This document shows positions 6,342-16,200 of a DNA stretch of 64,000 nucleotides, piece after piece. Both the position numbers and the translations under genes were made by a program. Where the stretch lies: positions 7,281,001-7,345,000 of the forward strand of contig NZ_RAPS01000001.1 in assembly GCF_003610255.1 (NCBI RefSeq), read 5' to 3'. The stretch is from Streptomyces sp. TLI_171 (GTDB lineage: Bacteria > Actinomycetota > Actinomycetes > Streptomycetales > Streptomycetaceae). The notes beneath the pieces are model-generated. The model saw only the letters and a list, made by a program, of their open reading frames with translations. It was not told the origin of the DNA and made no database searches. The first letter of the stretch is position 1, and each line of letters starts with the position of its first letter.

Positions 6342-8714
6342 TCACTCGAAGGCCGCCGCCGCCTCCCGCAGCGCCCGCACCACCGTCTCCGGGTCGTACG
6401 GCGCGGCCGGCCCGGGCAGGTAGGTCACCGAGCGCAGCGCCCCGGAGTAGCGGAAGGACCGGTGGCGCTCCCACAGCGGCCAGGACACCGGCGACTTGCG
6501 GTCCACGCCGACGCTGATGCCCTGGAACGGCGCCATCCCGATCAGCTGGTGCACCGGGCCCAGCGCGCCCGTCACCGCGCCGTCCACCCGCACCTCGAAC
6601 TCCCACTTCAGGTCGGCCACCGCCGTCGCCTCCAGCGTCACCAGGTGCGCCCCGGCGGCCAGCCGGCCCGCGTCGGCCTCGAACAGCTCGCCGTACTGGT
6701 TGTAGGCGAGGCGCAGCCGCCCGTCCTCCACGTACAGGCTGTACCCGCCGCCCTGGTCGCCGTGCGAGACCAGCACGCCCCGGTCGGCCTCGGCGTGGGC
6801 GTCGAGCGCCACCTCCACGGTGAAGGAGCGGAAGGCCACCAGCCGGGAGGAGCGGTAGCGCTCCAGCTCCGGCGTGCCCGGCAGCAGCGTCACCGGGCGG
6901 CGCAGCGCCTGTTCGTCCGGGTGGCGCAGAACGAACGCGCCGGAGGCGTCGGACAGCGGGAACACCCCGTTGCGCCACGCCGCGTCCTCCCAGGCCGCCG
7001 CCAGCTCCTTCACCAGCTCGGGGTGTTCGGCGGAGACGTCGTGGATCTCGGTCGGGTCGGTGCGCAGGTCGTACAGCGCCCACTCACCGTCGTCGTAGGG
7101 CGCGCCGGGCCGGTGCAGGGTGACCAGCTTCCAGCCGTCGCGGTAGTACGAGCGGTTGCCGGTCATCTCGCAGTACTGCTCGGGGTGGGTGGACGGCGCC
7201 CCGGGCGCGCGCAGCACCTCGGCGAAGGAGACGCCGTCGAGTTCCTGCAGCGGCACCCCGCGGCGCTCGGACGGCCTTGGCACGCCCGCGAGTTCGAGCA
7301 GGGTGGGGAGCAGGTCGGTGACGTACTGGTACTGGCCGCGGACCCCGCTGTCCCCGTCGGCGCGCGGCAGCCCGGCCGGCCAGGACAGCACGAACGGGAC
7401 CCGCACCCCGCCCGCGTAGGTCTGCCCCTTGTACAGCCGGAACGGCGTGTTGGAGGCCATGCCCCAGCCGCGCGGGTAGTGCACCAGCGACTGCGGGCCG
7501 CCGATCAGGTCGATCTCCCGCTGCACGTCCGGGTTCCAGTCGGCCGGCAGGTTCGGGTGGTGGACGAAGCGGCTGAAGTAGCTGCGGGTGCCCTCCGCGC
7601 CGCCCTCGCCGGTGCCGCCGTTGTCGGAGGTGAACACCACGATGGTGTTGTCGAGCTCGCCGAGCTGGGCCAGGACGTCGGTGAGCCGGCCCAGGTTCTG
7701 GTCCACGTTGTCCACCATGGCGGCGTACACCTCCATGTAGCGGGCGTACAACTTCCGCTGCACCTCGTCCAGTTCGCTCCACGGACCGACCTGGTACCCG
7801 GCCTCCGCGTTGCGCTCCGGCAGCTCGGTGCCGGGCGGGAAGTGCCCTGCCGCCAGCTGCCGGGCGAAGCGCTGCTCGCGCAGCTCGTCCCAGCCTCCGT
7901 CGTAGCGGCCCCGGTGCCGCTCCAGGTCCTCGGGCTTGGCCTGCAGCGGGCCGTGCACCGCGTTGTGCGCCAAGTAGAGGAAGAACGGCTTGTCCGGGTC
8001 GTGCGCGCGCAGCGACTTGACCATGCCGATCGCCCGGTCGGTGATGTCGTCGGTGTAGTAGTAGCCGTCCGGGAACTCGTCGATGTCCAACGGCGAGTTG
8101 TCGCTGACCAGTTGGTGCGGGTGGAACAGGCTGGTCAGGCCCTCCAGCACCCCGTAGTACTGGTCGAAGCCCTTCTGCAGCGGCCAGTTGGCCCGGCTGT
8201 CCGCCGCCGAGGAGGCGGAGTCCCTGGTCAGGTGCCACTTGCCGACCGCGTACGTCGCGTACCCGGCGTCGTGCAGGGTCTGCGCCAGGGTGGGGACGTC
8301 CTCGGCGATCTCCATGCCGTACCCCGGGAAGCCGGGGTCGGCGTTGGCCACGAAGGAGTACCCCACCCGGTGCGGGTTCAGCCCGGTCAGCAGGGCCGCC
8401 CGGGCGGGCGAGCAGAGCGGCATGGTGTGGTAGTTGGCGAGCTTGACGCCCCGCTCGGCCAGGCCGTCCAGGGTCGGCGTCGGCACCTCCGAGCCGAACG
8501 GCCCGATGTCGCTGTACCCCAGGTCGTCGACCAGCACCACCACGATGTTCGGCGCCCCCTCGCGCGGACGGACCCGCTGCGGCCAGGCCGCCACCGACTC
8601 GCCGAACGTCCGGCCCACCCGGCCGGGGAAGCCCGCGTACGGGTCGCGGCGGCGCCCGGCGGTGTCCCGGGCGCTCCCGGCCCGCTCGTGGCCGCTCTCG
8701 ATGGTGTCGCTCAC
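6342..8714 (-). CDS. Arylsulfatase (formylglycine-dependent sulfatase)
   Basis: Hydrolyses sulfate esters to release sulfate. The 790-residue protein has metal-binding Asp63-Asp64 (VVLVDDLGYSDIG) and the formylglycine-conversion motif CSPAR at 101-105, whose Cys101 would be oxidised to formylglycine. Further marks are VGKWHL, HNAVHGPL and VFTSDNGGTGEGG. The length matches the long AtsA/AtsD type of mycobacteria, including a C-terminal beta-rich extension after about residue 610. There is no signal peptide, so it acts in the cytoplasm after import of the ester. The GTG start overlaps the stop of the upstream ABC ATPase gene by four bases (GTGA), indicating translational coupling. It is the last gene of the sulfur operon that starts near 16386. 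Confidence 0.93.
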   Translation of the reverse strand: MSDTIESGHERAGSARDTAGRRRDPYAGFPGRVGRTFGESVAAWPQRVRPREGAPNIVVVLVDDLGYSDIGPFGSEVPTPTLDGLAERGVKLANYHTMPLCSPARAALLTGLNPHRVGYSFVANADPGFPGYGMEIAEDVPTLAQTLHDAGYATYAVGKWHLTRDSASSAADSRANWPLQKGFDQYYGVLEGLTSLFHPHQLVSDNSPLDIDEFPDGYYYTDDITDRAIGMVKSLRAHDPDKPFFLYLAHNAVHGPLQAKPEDLERHRGRYDGGWDELREQRFARQLAAGHFPPGTELPERNAEAGYQVGPWSELDEVQRKLYARYMEVYAAMVDNVDQNLGRLTDVLAQLGELDNTIVVFTSDNGGTGEGGAEGTRSYFSRFVHHPNLPADWNPDVQREIDLIGGPQSLVHYPRGWGMASNTPFRLYKGQTYAGGVRVPFVLSWPAGLPRADGDSGVRGQYQYVTDLLPTLLELAGVPRPSERRGVPLQELDGVSFAEVLRAPGAPSTHPEQYCEMTGNRSYYRDGWKLVTLHRPGAPYDDGEWALYDLRTDPTEIHDVSAEHPELVKELAAAWEDAAWRNGVFPLSDASGAFVLRHPDEQALRRPVTLLPGTPELERYRSSRLVAFRSFTVEVALDAHAEADRGVLVSHGDQGGGYSLYVEDGRLRLAYNQYGELFEADAGRLAAGAHLVTLEATAVADLKWEFEVRVDGAVTGALGPVHQLIGMAPFQGISVGVDRKSPVSWPLWERHRSFRYSGALRSVTYLPGPAAPYDPETVVRALREAAAAFE

Positions 8715-10348
8715 AGCAGGCTCCCGGCAGTAGGGGTGGGCAGGGTCGGCACCGCCGCCAACAGCTCGGCGGTGTAGGGGTGTTCGGGGGCGGTGATGAC
8801 CCGGTCGGCCGGGCCGCTCTCCACGATCCGGCCGCGGTGCAGGACCGCGATGCGGTGGCTGACCTGCCGCACCACCGCCAGGTCGTGCGCGATGAACAGC
8901 ACCGCCAGGCCCAACTCCCTCTGCAGGCCCGACAGCAGGTCGATCACCTGGGCCTGGATCGACACGTCCAGCGCCGACACCGGCTCGTCGCATACCAGGA
9001 CGCTCGGCTCCGGCGCCAACGCCCGGGCGATGCCGATCCGTTGCCGCTGCCCGCCGGAGAACTCGCGCGGCGGGCGTCCCGCCGCCGCGGGCTCCAGGCC
9101 GACCTGCTCCAGCAGTTCGGCCACCCGGGCCTGCCGCTGCGCACGGTCGCCGATCCGGTGTGCGATCAGCGGCTCGGCGATGATCCGGCCCACCGTCAGT
9201 CGCGGGTTCAGCGAGGCGTACGGGTCCTGGAAAACCATTTGGATCTCCCGCCGGGCCCGGCGGCCGTCCAGCGGCTTCCCGTCGAAGGTGATGCTGCCCG
9301 CGTCGGGCGCGTGCGCGCCCACCAGGGCCCGGGCCAGCGTGGACTTCCCCGAGCCGGACTCGCCGACCAACCCCAGCGTCTCGCCCGGGTGCAGCTCCAG
9401 GTCGACCGCCTCCAGCGCGGTGGTGCGCCGCCGACGCGGCCCGTACTGCTTCGCCAACCCGCGCACCACCAGCAGGGGCTGCGCGCCGGGGGTGCTGTTC
9501 GCGGCAGCCCGGGACGGCGCGTCCAGGCGCGGCACGGCCGCCAACAGGGATTTGGTGTACGGGTGCTGAGGGGCTGTCAGCAGCGTCTCGGTGGAGCCCT
9601 GTTCGACCGCCTCGCCGTCGCGCATCACCAGCAGCCGGGAGCAGGTCTCGGCGATCACACCCAGGTCGTGGCTGATCACCACCAGCGCGGTGCCGCGCTC
9701 CCGGTTGATCCGGGCCAGCAGCCGGAGGATCTGCCGCTGCACGGTCGGGTCCAGCGCGGTGGTGGGCTCGTCCGCCACCAGCACCTGGGCGTCGTGCGCC
9801 AGCGCCAGGGCGATCATGATGCGCTGACGCTGCCCGCCGGAGAACTGGTGCGGGAAGTCGCCCAGCCGGTCGGCGGCCTTCGGCACGCCCACCAGGTCCA
9901 GCAACTCCACCGCACGGGAGGCCCGTTCGGCCTTCGGGCGGCGCTCACCGTGCGCCCGCAGCGCCTCGTCCAGCTGGCGGCCGACGCTCAGCACCGGGTT
10001 CAGCGAGGACATCGGATCCTGGAAGATCATCGCGATCCGCCGGCCGCGGACCGCCCGCAGCGCCTCCTCCGGCAGCCGCGCCAGGTCCTGGCCGTCCAAC
10101 TCCACCGCCCCGCCGGTGATCCGGCCCCCGGCGGGCAGCATCCGCAGCAGTGCCAGCGCGGTCGTCGACTTGCCCGACCCGGACTCGCCGACGATGCCGA
10201 GGCTCTCCCCGGCGGCCAGCGCGAAGTCCACCCCGCGCACCGCCGTCCGCTCCCCGAACGCCACGCCCAGCTCCCGCACCCGCAGCAATTCGGCAGTGGG
10301 GGAGGGGAGTCGGTCCTCCAGCGGAGGCCGGCTGATCAATTCGGTCAT
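8711..10348 (-). CDS. Peptide/nickel-type ABC transporter, fused double ATPase (DppD-DppF)
   Basis: A 545-residue protein holding both nucleotide-binding domains of an oligopeptide-type importer. Domain 1 has Walker A GESGSGKS (54-61), LSGGQ-like FSGGQRQRI and Walker B VLVADEP. Domain 2 (from about 300) repeats GESGSGKS, a second FSGGQRQRIGIARAL and VLVCDEP. The HPYTxxLL segments typical of Opp/Dpp ATPases occur after each domain. It energises the two permeases encoded just upstream (34-base gap). In this operon the cargo is more likely a sulfate ester or sulfonate conjugate than a peptide; that is inference from the neighbouring sulfatase and dioxygenase. Confidence 0.93.
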   Translation of the reverse strand: MTELISRPPLEDRLPSPTAELLRVRELGVAFGERTAVRGVDFALAAGESLGIVGESGSGKSTTALALLRMLPAGGRITGGAVELDGQDLARLPEEALRAVRGRRIAMIFQDPMSSLNPVLSVGRQLDEALRAHGERRPKAERASRAVELLDLVGVPKAADRLGDFPHQFSGGQRQRIMIALALAHDAQVLVADEPTTALDPTVQRQILRLLARINRERGTALVVISHDLGVIAETCSRLLVMRDGEAVEQGSTETLLTAPQHPYTKSLLAAVPRLDAPSRAAANSTPGAQPLLVVRGLAKQYGPRRRRTTALEAVDLELHPGETLGLVGESGSGKSTLARALVGAHAPDAGSITFDGKPLDGRRARREIQMVFQDPYASLNPRLTVGRIIAEPLIAHRIGDRAQRQARVAELLEQVGLEPAAAGRPPREFSGGQRQRIGIARALAPEPSVLVCDEPVSALDVSIQAQVIDLLSGLQRELGLAVLFIAHDLAVVRQVSHRIAVLHRGRIVESGPADRVITAPEHPYTAELLAAVPTLPTPTAGSLL

Positions 10349-10382
10349 CGTGCTGCCCTCCGGGTCGGGACGGGTTCGGTGC

Positions 10383-11234
10383 TCATGCGCGCACCCCGCG
10401 GTTCAGCGCCTCGGCCAGCAGCGTGAAGCCGAGGACCAGCGCGGTGGTGACGGCCAGCGGGGCCGCCGCCAGGAGCGGGTGGGTGTCCAGGTAGGCGACC
10501 GAGCCGCTGATCAGGCTGCCCAGGGTCGGCTCCGGCGGCCGGACGCCCAGGCCCAGGAAGCTCAGCGCGCCCTCGATGAAGACGCCGACCGAGAGCGCGA
10601 CCGCACCCTGCACGATCAGCGGGTCCACCGCGTTGGGCAGCACGTGCCGCAGCAGCACCCGGCCCCGGGTGGCGCCGCCGACCCGGGCGGCCAACGCGTA
10701 CTCGCGCTCCCGCTGCACCAGCACACCAGCCCGCAACTGCCGTCCGAAGTACGGAACTTCGGCCAGCGCAATAATGATCACCACCGGCCAGCGGCCCGGA
10801 CCGAGGATCGCCGTCACGGCCAGGCCGAGGATCAGGCCGGGGAAGGACAGCACCAGGTCGAACAGCCGCTGCACCACCAGGTCCGCGGCCCGTGAGGTCC
10901 CGGCCAGCAGCGCCAGTGCCGCGCCGAGCAGCGCCCCCGCCGGGACGGCCGTCAGGATGATCGACAGGTCGGTGAGGATGCCGTGCAGGACCCGGCTCAG
11001 CAGGTCCCGCCCGATGTCGTCGGTGCCCAGCGGGTGCGCCCCGCTCGGCCCGGCGAGCGCCTGCGCGCCCTGCGCGTTCGGGTCGACGTCGGTCAGCAGC
11101 GGCGCCAGCAGCCCCGCCAGCGCCACCGTGCCGACCAGCACCAGCCCGCTGACGCCGCGCCAGGTCGTCAGCCCGGCCAGGTAGCGGTTGCGCGGCCGCG
11201 CCGCCCGGGGAAGGGGAGAGGAGATCGTGGTCAT
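10383..11234 (-). CDS. ABC transporter permease, DppC type
   Basis: A 283-residue inner-membrane permease. The cytoplasmic N terminus is followed by about six membrane segments. The DppC/OppC signature is present: HPLGTDDIGRDLLSRVLHG in the periplasmic loop and the EAA-loop region AARVGGATRGRVLLRHVLPN, which docks on the ATPase. It starts seven bases after the stop of the partner permease gene. Confidence 0.92.
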   Translation of the reverse strand: MTTISSPLPRAARPRNRYLAGLTTWRGVSGLVLVGTVALAGLLAPLLTDVDPNAQGAQALAGPSGAHPLGTDDIGRDLLSRVLHGILTDLSIILTAVPAGALLGAALALLAGTSRAADLVVQRLFDLVLSFPGLILGLAVTAILGPGRWPVVIIIALAEVPYFGRQLRAGVLVQREREYALAARVGGATRGRVLLRHVLPNAVDPLIVQGAVALSVGVFIEGALSFLGLGVRPPEPTLGSLISGSVAYLDTHPLLAAAPLAVTTALVLGFTLLAEALNRGVRA

Positions 11235-11241
11235 CGGTTCG

Positions 11242-12186
11242 TCACTCCCACCGCACGCGCGGGTCGAGCCAGGAGTACAGCAGGTCGGTGAGCAGTTGCA
11301 CGGTCACGTAGCCGGCCACCACCAGCAGCAGCAGGTCCTGCACCACCGGGTAGTCGCGGCGCTGCACGCCCTGCTCGATCAGCTGGCCGAGGCCCGGCCA
11401 GGCGAAGATCCGCTCCACCACCACCGCGCCGGCGATCAACTGGCCGATCTGCAGGCCCAGGACGGTGATCGCGGGCGGCAGGGCGTTCGGCAGCGCGTGC
11501 CGCCACAGGATCCGGCGGCGCGGGACGCCCAGCGCCGTCGCGGTGCGCACGTAGTCCTCGGCGAGCGCCCGCTCCAGGCCGTCCTGCAGGTACCGGGCCA
11601 GGATCGCCGCGCTCGGCAGCGCCAGGCAGAGCGCGGGCAGCGCCAGGTACTGCACCGCGAGGTCCGGCGCGTCGAACAGCGAGGCCTGGCCGCCGGCCGG
11701 CAGCAGCCCCAGGCCGACCGCGAAGACCAGCACCAGCACCACCCCGGTGACGAACGGCGGCACCGCCAGCGCCCCCGTGGTCAGCGCCCGCAGCACCCCG
11801 GCCAGTGGCCGCCGCCGTGCCGAGACCGCCCAGAGCGCCGTCGGAACGGCCAGCAGCACCACCAACAGCAGTGCGGCGACGGTGAGTTGGAAGGTCGCGA
11901 CCAGGCCGTCCCCGATCAGGGCGGAGACCTGCCCGCCGATCGCGTAACTCGGCCCGAGATCGCCGGTCAGCACCTGGCCCAGCCAGTGCAGGTACTGCGA
12001 GGCCAGCGGCGCATCCAGCCCCAGCCGCTCCCGGATCGCCGCGACGGTGGCCGGTGAGGCGTCCGGCCCCGCCAGCGTGGTCGCCGGGTCGCCCGGGATC
12101 AGCCGCAGCATCAGGAACACCACGAAGGACGCGGCGACCAGCACCGCCAGCCCGCTCGGCAGGCGTTTCAGCAGGAAGGTCCGCAC
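11242..12186 (-). CDS. ABC transporter permease, DppB type
   Basis: A 314-residue membrane permease with the DppB/OppB N terminus (MRTFLLKRLPSGLAVLVAAS, then MLRLIPGDPA) and the EAA loop RTATALGVPRRRILWRHALP. It pairs with the DppC-type permease. The start codon lies three bases after the binding-protein gene's stop, so the two are co-translated or closely coupled. Confidence 0.92.
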   Translation of the reverse strand: MRTFLLKRLPSGLAVLVAASFVVFLMLRLIPGDPATTLAGPDASPATVAAIRERLGLDAPLASQYLHWLGQVLTGDLGPSYAIGGQVSALIGDGLVATFQLTVAALLLVVLLAVPTALWAVSARRRPLAGVLRALTTGALAVPPFVTGVVLVLVFAVGLGLLPAGGQASLFDAPDLAVQYLALPALCLALPSAAILARYLQDGLERALAEDYVRTATALGVPRRRILWRHALPNALPPAITVLGLQIGQLIAGAVVVERIFAWPGLGQLIEQGVQRRDYPVVQDLLLLVVAGYVTVQLLTDLLYSWLDPRVRWE

Positions 12187-12189
12187 GGC

Positions 12190-13797
12190 TCAGCCCGCCA
12201 GGTACGCGTCGTCGAGGTTCAGGTACGAGTACTTGTTCAGCGTCACCCCGCGCACCTGCGCGCCCGCGACCTCCACCAGCCCGGCGATCGCCAGGTCGAC
12301 GATGAACTGCTCATCCAGCAGGATGTCCGTCACGTCCTGGTACAGCGCCTTCGCCTCCGGGCTGTCCGCGTCCGAGCGGTTCCAGGCCTTCTGCACCGCC
12401 GCGGTGTACGCGGGCGAGGAGAACTTCGAGGTGTTCTTCGCCTCGTTGAACGGGTACGCGCTGACCGCCAGCGTCGCCGGGTGCGCCTGCGAGAAGCTGT
12501 GGCTGAGCGTCCACAGGGCGGGCATCGACTGCGAGATCAGCTGCTTCTGCATGGTCGGCGAGTCCACCGGCTGCAGCTGCACCTCGATCCCGACCTGCTT
12601 CAGGTCGTACTGCAGGATCTGCGCGACCGCCGTCGACCCGGCGTCCGACTGGTGCGCCAGCGGCAGCGACAGCGACGTCACCCCCGCCTCCTTCAGCAGC
12701 GCCTTCGCCTTCTCCGGGTCGTGGTGGTACCGGCCCGCGTCCTGCTCCCGGTACGCCGGCGAGGACTTCGGCCACGGCACCGAGGACACCGTCGCGTACC
12801 CGCCCAGCGCCTGCTGCACCAGCCGGTCCCGGTCGATCGCCCAGGCGATCGCCTGCCGCACCCGCTTGTCCTGCACCTCCGGGAAGGACAGGTTCGCGCC
12901 GATGTAGAACGCGCCCGCGCCGGTGTCGTACTGGGTGATCCGGAAGCGCTTGTCGTCCTTCAGCGTCGCCACGTCCTTGCCGCGCACCGAGTACGTCAGG
13001 TGGGTCTGACCGGTCTTCACCGAGGACAGCAGCGTCTCCGCCTGCGGGATCACCTTGATCTCCACCCCGTCCAGGTACGGCCGCCCGGGGTTCCAGTACT
13101 TGTCGTTGCGGGCGAAGCTCAGCGAGGAGCCCGGCTTGCGGTCGGTGAAGGTGAACGGGCCGGTGCCGATCAGCTTGGTGCCCGCCACCGCGTCCTCGAC
13201 GGTCGCCGAGTCCGGGATGATCATGAACTCGAAGAGGTCGAACAGATTCGACACCTGGTGCGCCAGCACCAGCGTCAGCTCGAAGTCGCCGTTCTTCCGG
13301 AAGTCCGTCACGGTCAGCGCCGTCGACCTCAACTGCGCCGAACGCACCGGGTTCTGCAGGTTCTTGACGGCGAACACCACGTCGTCCGCGGTGAACTTCC
13401 GCCCGCTGTGGAACGCGACGTCGTCGCGCAGCTTCAGCGTCACGCTCAGCCCGTCCGCCGCCACCTCCCAGCTCTTCGCCAACTCCGGCTGCGGGCGAAG
13501 CTGTTCGTCGTAACGGGTGAGCGTGTTGAACACCAGCCGCTGCAGCAGCGAGTTGGCGCTCTGGGCGAACAGCAGGGCCGGCGTGAAGTCCACCCCGACC
13601 CCGACCGTCAGCACGCCGCCCCGGCGCGGCGAGGACGCCCCGTCCGCCGCCGCGGCCTGCGACGAGGCGTCCGTGGCCGAACGGCAGGCCGACAGCGCCA
13701 GCAGACCGGCGCCCGCGAGGCCGCCGCGCAGCAGCGCCCGGCGGGAGATCGCGGACAGGGGGAGCGGGCCACCGGAGCCGGCGGAGAACACGGTCAT
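12190..13797 (-). CDS. Extracellular solute-binding lipoprotein (SBP family 5)
   Basis: A 535-residue substrate receptor of the transporter. The N terminus combines a twin-arginine motif (SRRALLRGG, 18-26) with a lipobox LSAC whose Cys38 would be lipidated, so it is probably a Tat-exported lipoprotein. The mature part follows family 5 (DppA/OppA/NikA) architecture: GGVLTVGVGVDFTPALLF, LAKSWEVAADGLSVTLKLRD and DDVVFAVKNLQNP. The ligand is unknown; context suggests an organosulfur compound. The ATG at 13797 is preferred because it begins this signal; a frame open further upstream is only GC-rich read-through. AAGGA lies about ten bases before the start. Confidence 0.92.
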   Translation of the reverse strand: MTVFSAGSGGPLPLSAISRRALLRGGLAGAGLLALSACRSATDASSQAAAADGASSPRRGGVLTVGVGVDFTPALLFAQSANSLLQRLVFNTLTRYDEQLRPQPELAKSWEVAADGLSVTLKLRDDVAFHSGRKFTADDVVFAVKNLQNPVRSAQLRSTALTVTDFRKNGDFELTLVLAHQVSNLFDLFEFMIIPDSATVEDAVAGTKLIGTGPFTFTDRKPGSSLSFARNDKYWNPGRPYLDGVEIKVIPQAETLLSSVKTGQTHLTYSVRGKDVATLKDDKRFRITQYDTGAGAFYIGANLSFPEVQDKRVRQAIAWAIDRDRLVQQALGGYATVSSVPWPKSSPAYREQDAGRYHHDPEKAKALLKEAGVTSLSLPLAHQSDAGSTAVAQILQYDLKQVGIEVQLQPVDSPTMQKQLISQSMPALWTLSHSFSQAHPATLAVSAYPFNEAKNTSKFSSPAYTAAVQKAWNRSDADSPEAKALYQDVTDILLDEQFIVDLAIAGLVEVAGAQVRGVTLNKYSYLNLDDAYLAG

Positions 13798-13841
13798 CGT
13801 CAACAGTCCTTCGGAGGAGAAGAGTTCGGAGAGAAGAAGGG

Positions 13842-15065
13842 TCAGCGGGGCGGGCCCGGCAACGGGCGGGCGTACAGTTCGCCCAGTACCGGCGCGCACG
13901 CCGCCACCGCCAGCGCGTCCGCGCCGAAGCGCTGCGCCACCAGCAGCGAGGCATCCCGGTGCAGGTGCGAACGGCGCGCGAATTCCGCGCGCACCGCGTC
14001 CAGATAGACCGGATCGGCCAGCGCGAACGTCTCCGTCAGCACCAGCAGATCCGGGTTCACCACATCGGCGAGCAGCGCCAGGGCGCCCCCCACCACGCGG
14101 GCCCGGTCCCGCACCAGCGCATCCGCCCGGGCGTCGCCCGCGCGCACCGCCGCCAGCAGCAACTGCCGGTCCGGGCGGGCGATCACGCCCTGCGCGGCCG
14201 CCGCCTCGAACAGCGTGGTGTCCGAGGCCGCCACCGACAGGCAGCCGCGCCGCCCGCAGTGACATCGCGCCGTACTGCCCGGCACCGGCAGGTGCCCGCC
14301 GTCGCCGGTCACCGACGGCGGGCCCTGGTGCACCGTCCCCGCCACCGCGATCGACGCGTCCACCACGTGCCCGACGAACAGCTGCACCATCGAACGCCGC
14401 GCCGCCGGGGCGCCGAACAGCACCTCCGCCGAGGCCAGCGCCCGGGCGTGGTTGTCCACCCGGACCGGCAGGCCGGTGGCCTGCTCCAGCAGCTCGCGCA
14501 GCGGCATCTCCCGCCACTCCAACGGATCATGACGGACCGTCACGCCGCGCTCGGCGTCCACCGCCCCGCCGGTCACCGCACCCAGACCGACCACCCGGCG
14601 GCCCGGCGTGGCCGCCGCCAGCAGCCGCGGCAGGCGCGCCAACAGCGGCTTCAGCACCGCGAGTCCGCGCCGCCCGCCGTTCGGCAGCTCCTGCCGGAAC
14701 AGCACCCGGCCGCGCAGATCCAGCACCGCGAAGGTGCTGTACGGAAGGCCGATGTGCAGGCCCGCCACCGCGAGCCGCTGCGCGTCCACCTCCAGCGGAA
14801 GCTGCGGACGGCCCCGCACCCCCGCCGCCGTGAGCGCCAACTCCGGTCGTTCGGTGACCAGTTCGAGCCGGAGCAGATCGGTCACCTGGCGCGACACGGC
14901 GGCCGGGCTGAGTCCGGTCAGCCGGGCCACCCCGCTGCGGGCCACCGGGCCGTGGTCCAGCACCGCCCGCAGCACGGTGGCGGCGTTGGCCTCCCGCCGG
15001 TCGTCCCCGGCCCGGGGCGCGGGGAGTGCGGTGGTCGTCCCGGTGCTGCGGACGGTGCCGAACAT
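13842..15065 (-). CDS. ROK-family regulator within the sulfur operon
   Basis: A 407-residue ROK protein. An N-terminal MarR-like helix-turn-helix (VARSGVARLTGLSPAAVSRQVTDLL, about residues 47-70) is followed by the ROK fold with GLHIGLPYSTFAVLDL. The zinc motif CHCGRRGCLSVAA (about 265) is intact, unlike in the ROK protein at 2256. Located between the dioxygenase and transporter genes on the same strand (85-base gap upstream, 44-base gap downstream), it is presumably a local regulator, although ROK ligands are normally sugars. That hints that the transported substrate may be a sulfated sugar; this is inference. An exact TGACG-N3-CGTCA copy lies inside the gene at 14530-14542. Confidence 0.9.
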   Translation of the reverse strand: MFGTVRSTGTTTALPAPRAGDDRREANAATVLRAVLDHGPVARSGVARLTGLSPAAVSRQVTDLLRLELVTERPELALTAAGVRGRPQLPLEVDAQRLAVAGLHIGLPYSTFAVLDLRGRVLFRQELPNGGRRGLAVLKPLLARLPRLLAAATPGRRVVGLGAVTGGAVDAERGVTVRHDPLEWREMPLRELLEQATGLPVRVDNHARALASAEVLFGAPAARRSMVQLFVGHVVDASIAVAGTVHQGPPSVTGDGGHLPVPGSTARCHCGRRGCLSVAASDTTLFEAAAAQGVIARPDRQLLLAAVRAGDARADALVRDRARVVGGALALLADVVNPDLLVLTETFALADPVYLDAVRAEFARRSHLHRDASLLVAQRFGADALAVAACAPVLGELYARPLPGPPR

Positions 15066-15150
15066 GCGGTCAACTCCGTTGGTGTGCGGGCAGTGCGGTG
15101 CGGGGCGGTCGGCTGCGGGGCAGGGCGGTCCGGGCGGCCGGCGGGGTCGC

Positions 15151-16116
15151 CTACTTGCCGAGCGCCTCGGCCTCCAGCTCGGCGGCCGGGACCAGACCCG
15201 CCACCCGCGGCGGGTCCGCGGGCTCCAGCAGGCGGCTCGGCTGCCCGTCCACGCCCACCGGCAGGTCGCCGTCCAGGGTGATCCGGCGCACCAGGCGCGG
15301 CTCGTCGCCGTAGTCGTTCACCGCGTAGTGCTGGGTTGCCCGGTTGTCCCAGATCGCCACGTCGCCGACCTGCCAGTCCCAGCGCACCGTGTTCTCCAGC
15401 CGCTCCACGTACCGCTGGAACAGCTGCACCAGCGCCCGGCTGTCCGCGCCCGACACGCCCGCGATCCGCTGCACGAACGACCCCAGCAGCAGGTTCTTCT
15501 CGCCCGTCACCGGGTGCACCCGCACCACCGGGTGCTCGGTCTTGAACGCCGTCGACACGAACACCTGCCGGAACAGCTTCGCCACCTCGGCGTTCTCCGC
15601 CAACTCCGGCGTCAGCGCCAGGTTCGCCGCGTAGTCGTAGTCGTTGGTGTGCACCGCCCGCAGGCTCTCCGCCAGCGCCTTCAGCGGCGCCGGCAGGTCC
15701 TGGTACGCGGCCGCGGTGTTCGCCCACACCGTGCTGCCACCCGCCGGCGGCAGCTCCAGCGCCCGCAGGATCGACGCCTTCGGGTACGAGGGCACGAAGG
15801 TCACGTCGGTGTGCCAGTTGTTCGCGCGCACACCCTTGGTGGCGTCCAGCTCGAAGATGTACCGCCCGTCCGCGCTCGGCACCGTCGGGTGGAAGACCGG
15901 CTGCCCCAGCAGCCGCGCGAACGCCTCGTGCTCGGCGTCGTCCAGGTGCTGCTGCCCGCGGAAGAACAGCACCTTGTGCTCGTACAGCGCGGCCTCCAGC
16001 GCCGCGACGGTCTCCGCGGGCAGGTCCGCACCGAGCTTCACGTCGTGGACGATCGCCCCGATCCGGCCTGCGGCCGGCGTCAGGCGCAGCGCGTTGGAGA
16101 GGGTGGAGACGGACAT
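15151..16116 (-). CDS. TauD/TfdA-family Fe(II)/2-oxoglutarate dioxygenase (alkylsulfatase type)
   Basis: Oxidatively cleaves sulfate esters or sulfonates, releasing sulfate or sulfite plus an aldehyde. The 321-residue protein shows the iron facial triad His102-x-Asp104 (WHTDVTF) and His263 (ATQHYAVNDYG), and the 2-oxoglutarate arginine near 278 (RLVRRITLDGD). Stretches such as HKVLFFRGQ, GGSTVWANTAAAY and DVAIWDNRATQH closely match Mycobacterium tuberculosis Rv3406 and Pseudomonas AtsK, both alkylsulfatases, rather than taurine-specific TauD. First structural gene of the sulfur operon, 140 bases after the polycysteine leader ORF. The start has AAGGAG upstream. Confidence 0.9.
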   Translation of the reverse strand: MSVSTLSNALRLTPAAGRIGAIVHDVKLGADLPAETVAALEAALYEHKVLFFRGQQHLDDAEHEAFARLLGQPVFHPTVPSADGRYIFELDATKGVRANNWHTDVTFVPSYPKASILRALELPPAGGSTVWANTAAAYQDLPAPLKALAESLRAVHTNDYDYAANLALTPELAENAEVAKLFRQVFVSTAFKTEHPVVRVHPVTGEKNLLLGSFVQRIAGVSGADSRALVQLFQRYVERLENTVRWDWQVGDVAIWDNRATQHYAVNDYGDEPRLVRRITLDGDLPVGVDGQPSRLLEPADPPRVAGLVPAAELEAEALGK

Positions 16117-16200
16117 GGTGACACTCCTTCGGGAGGTGGGAGAACAGCGGCGGACGCGGACTCACCCGGCGACACACGGCACGGGGACACGACCGCCCGG

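Noticed and set aside
13798..14517. Long N-terminal extension of the solute-binding protein frame
   Set aside because: The extension is antisense-like Gly/Arg/Ala text overlapping the ROK gene; the Tat/lipobox signal starts at 13797.
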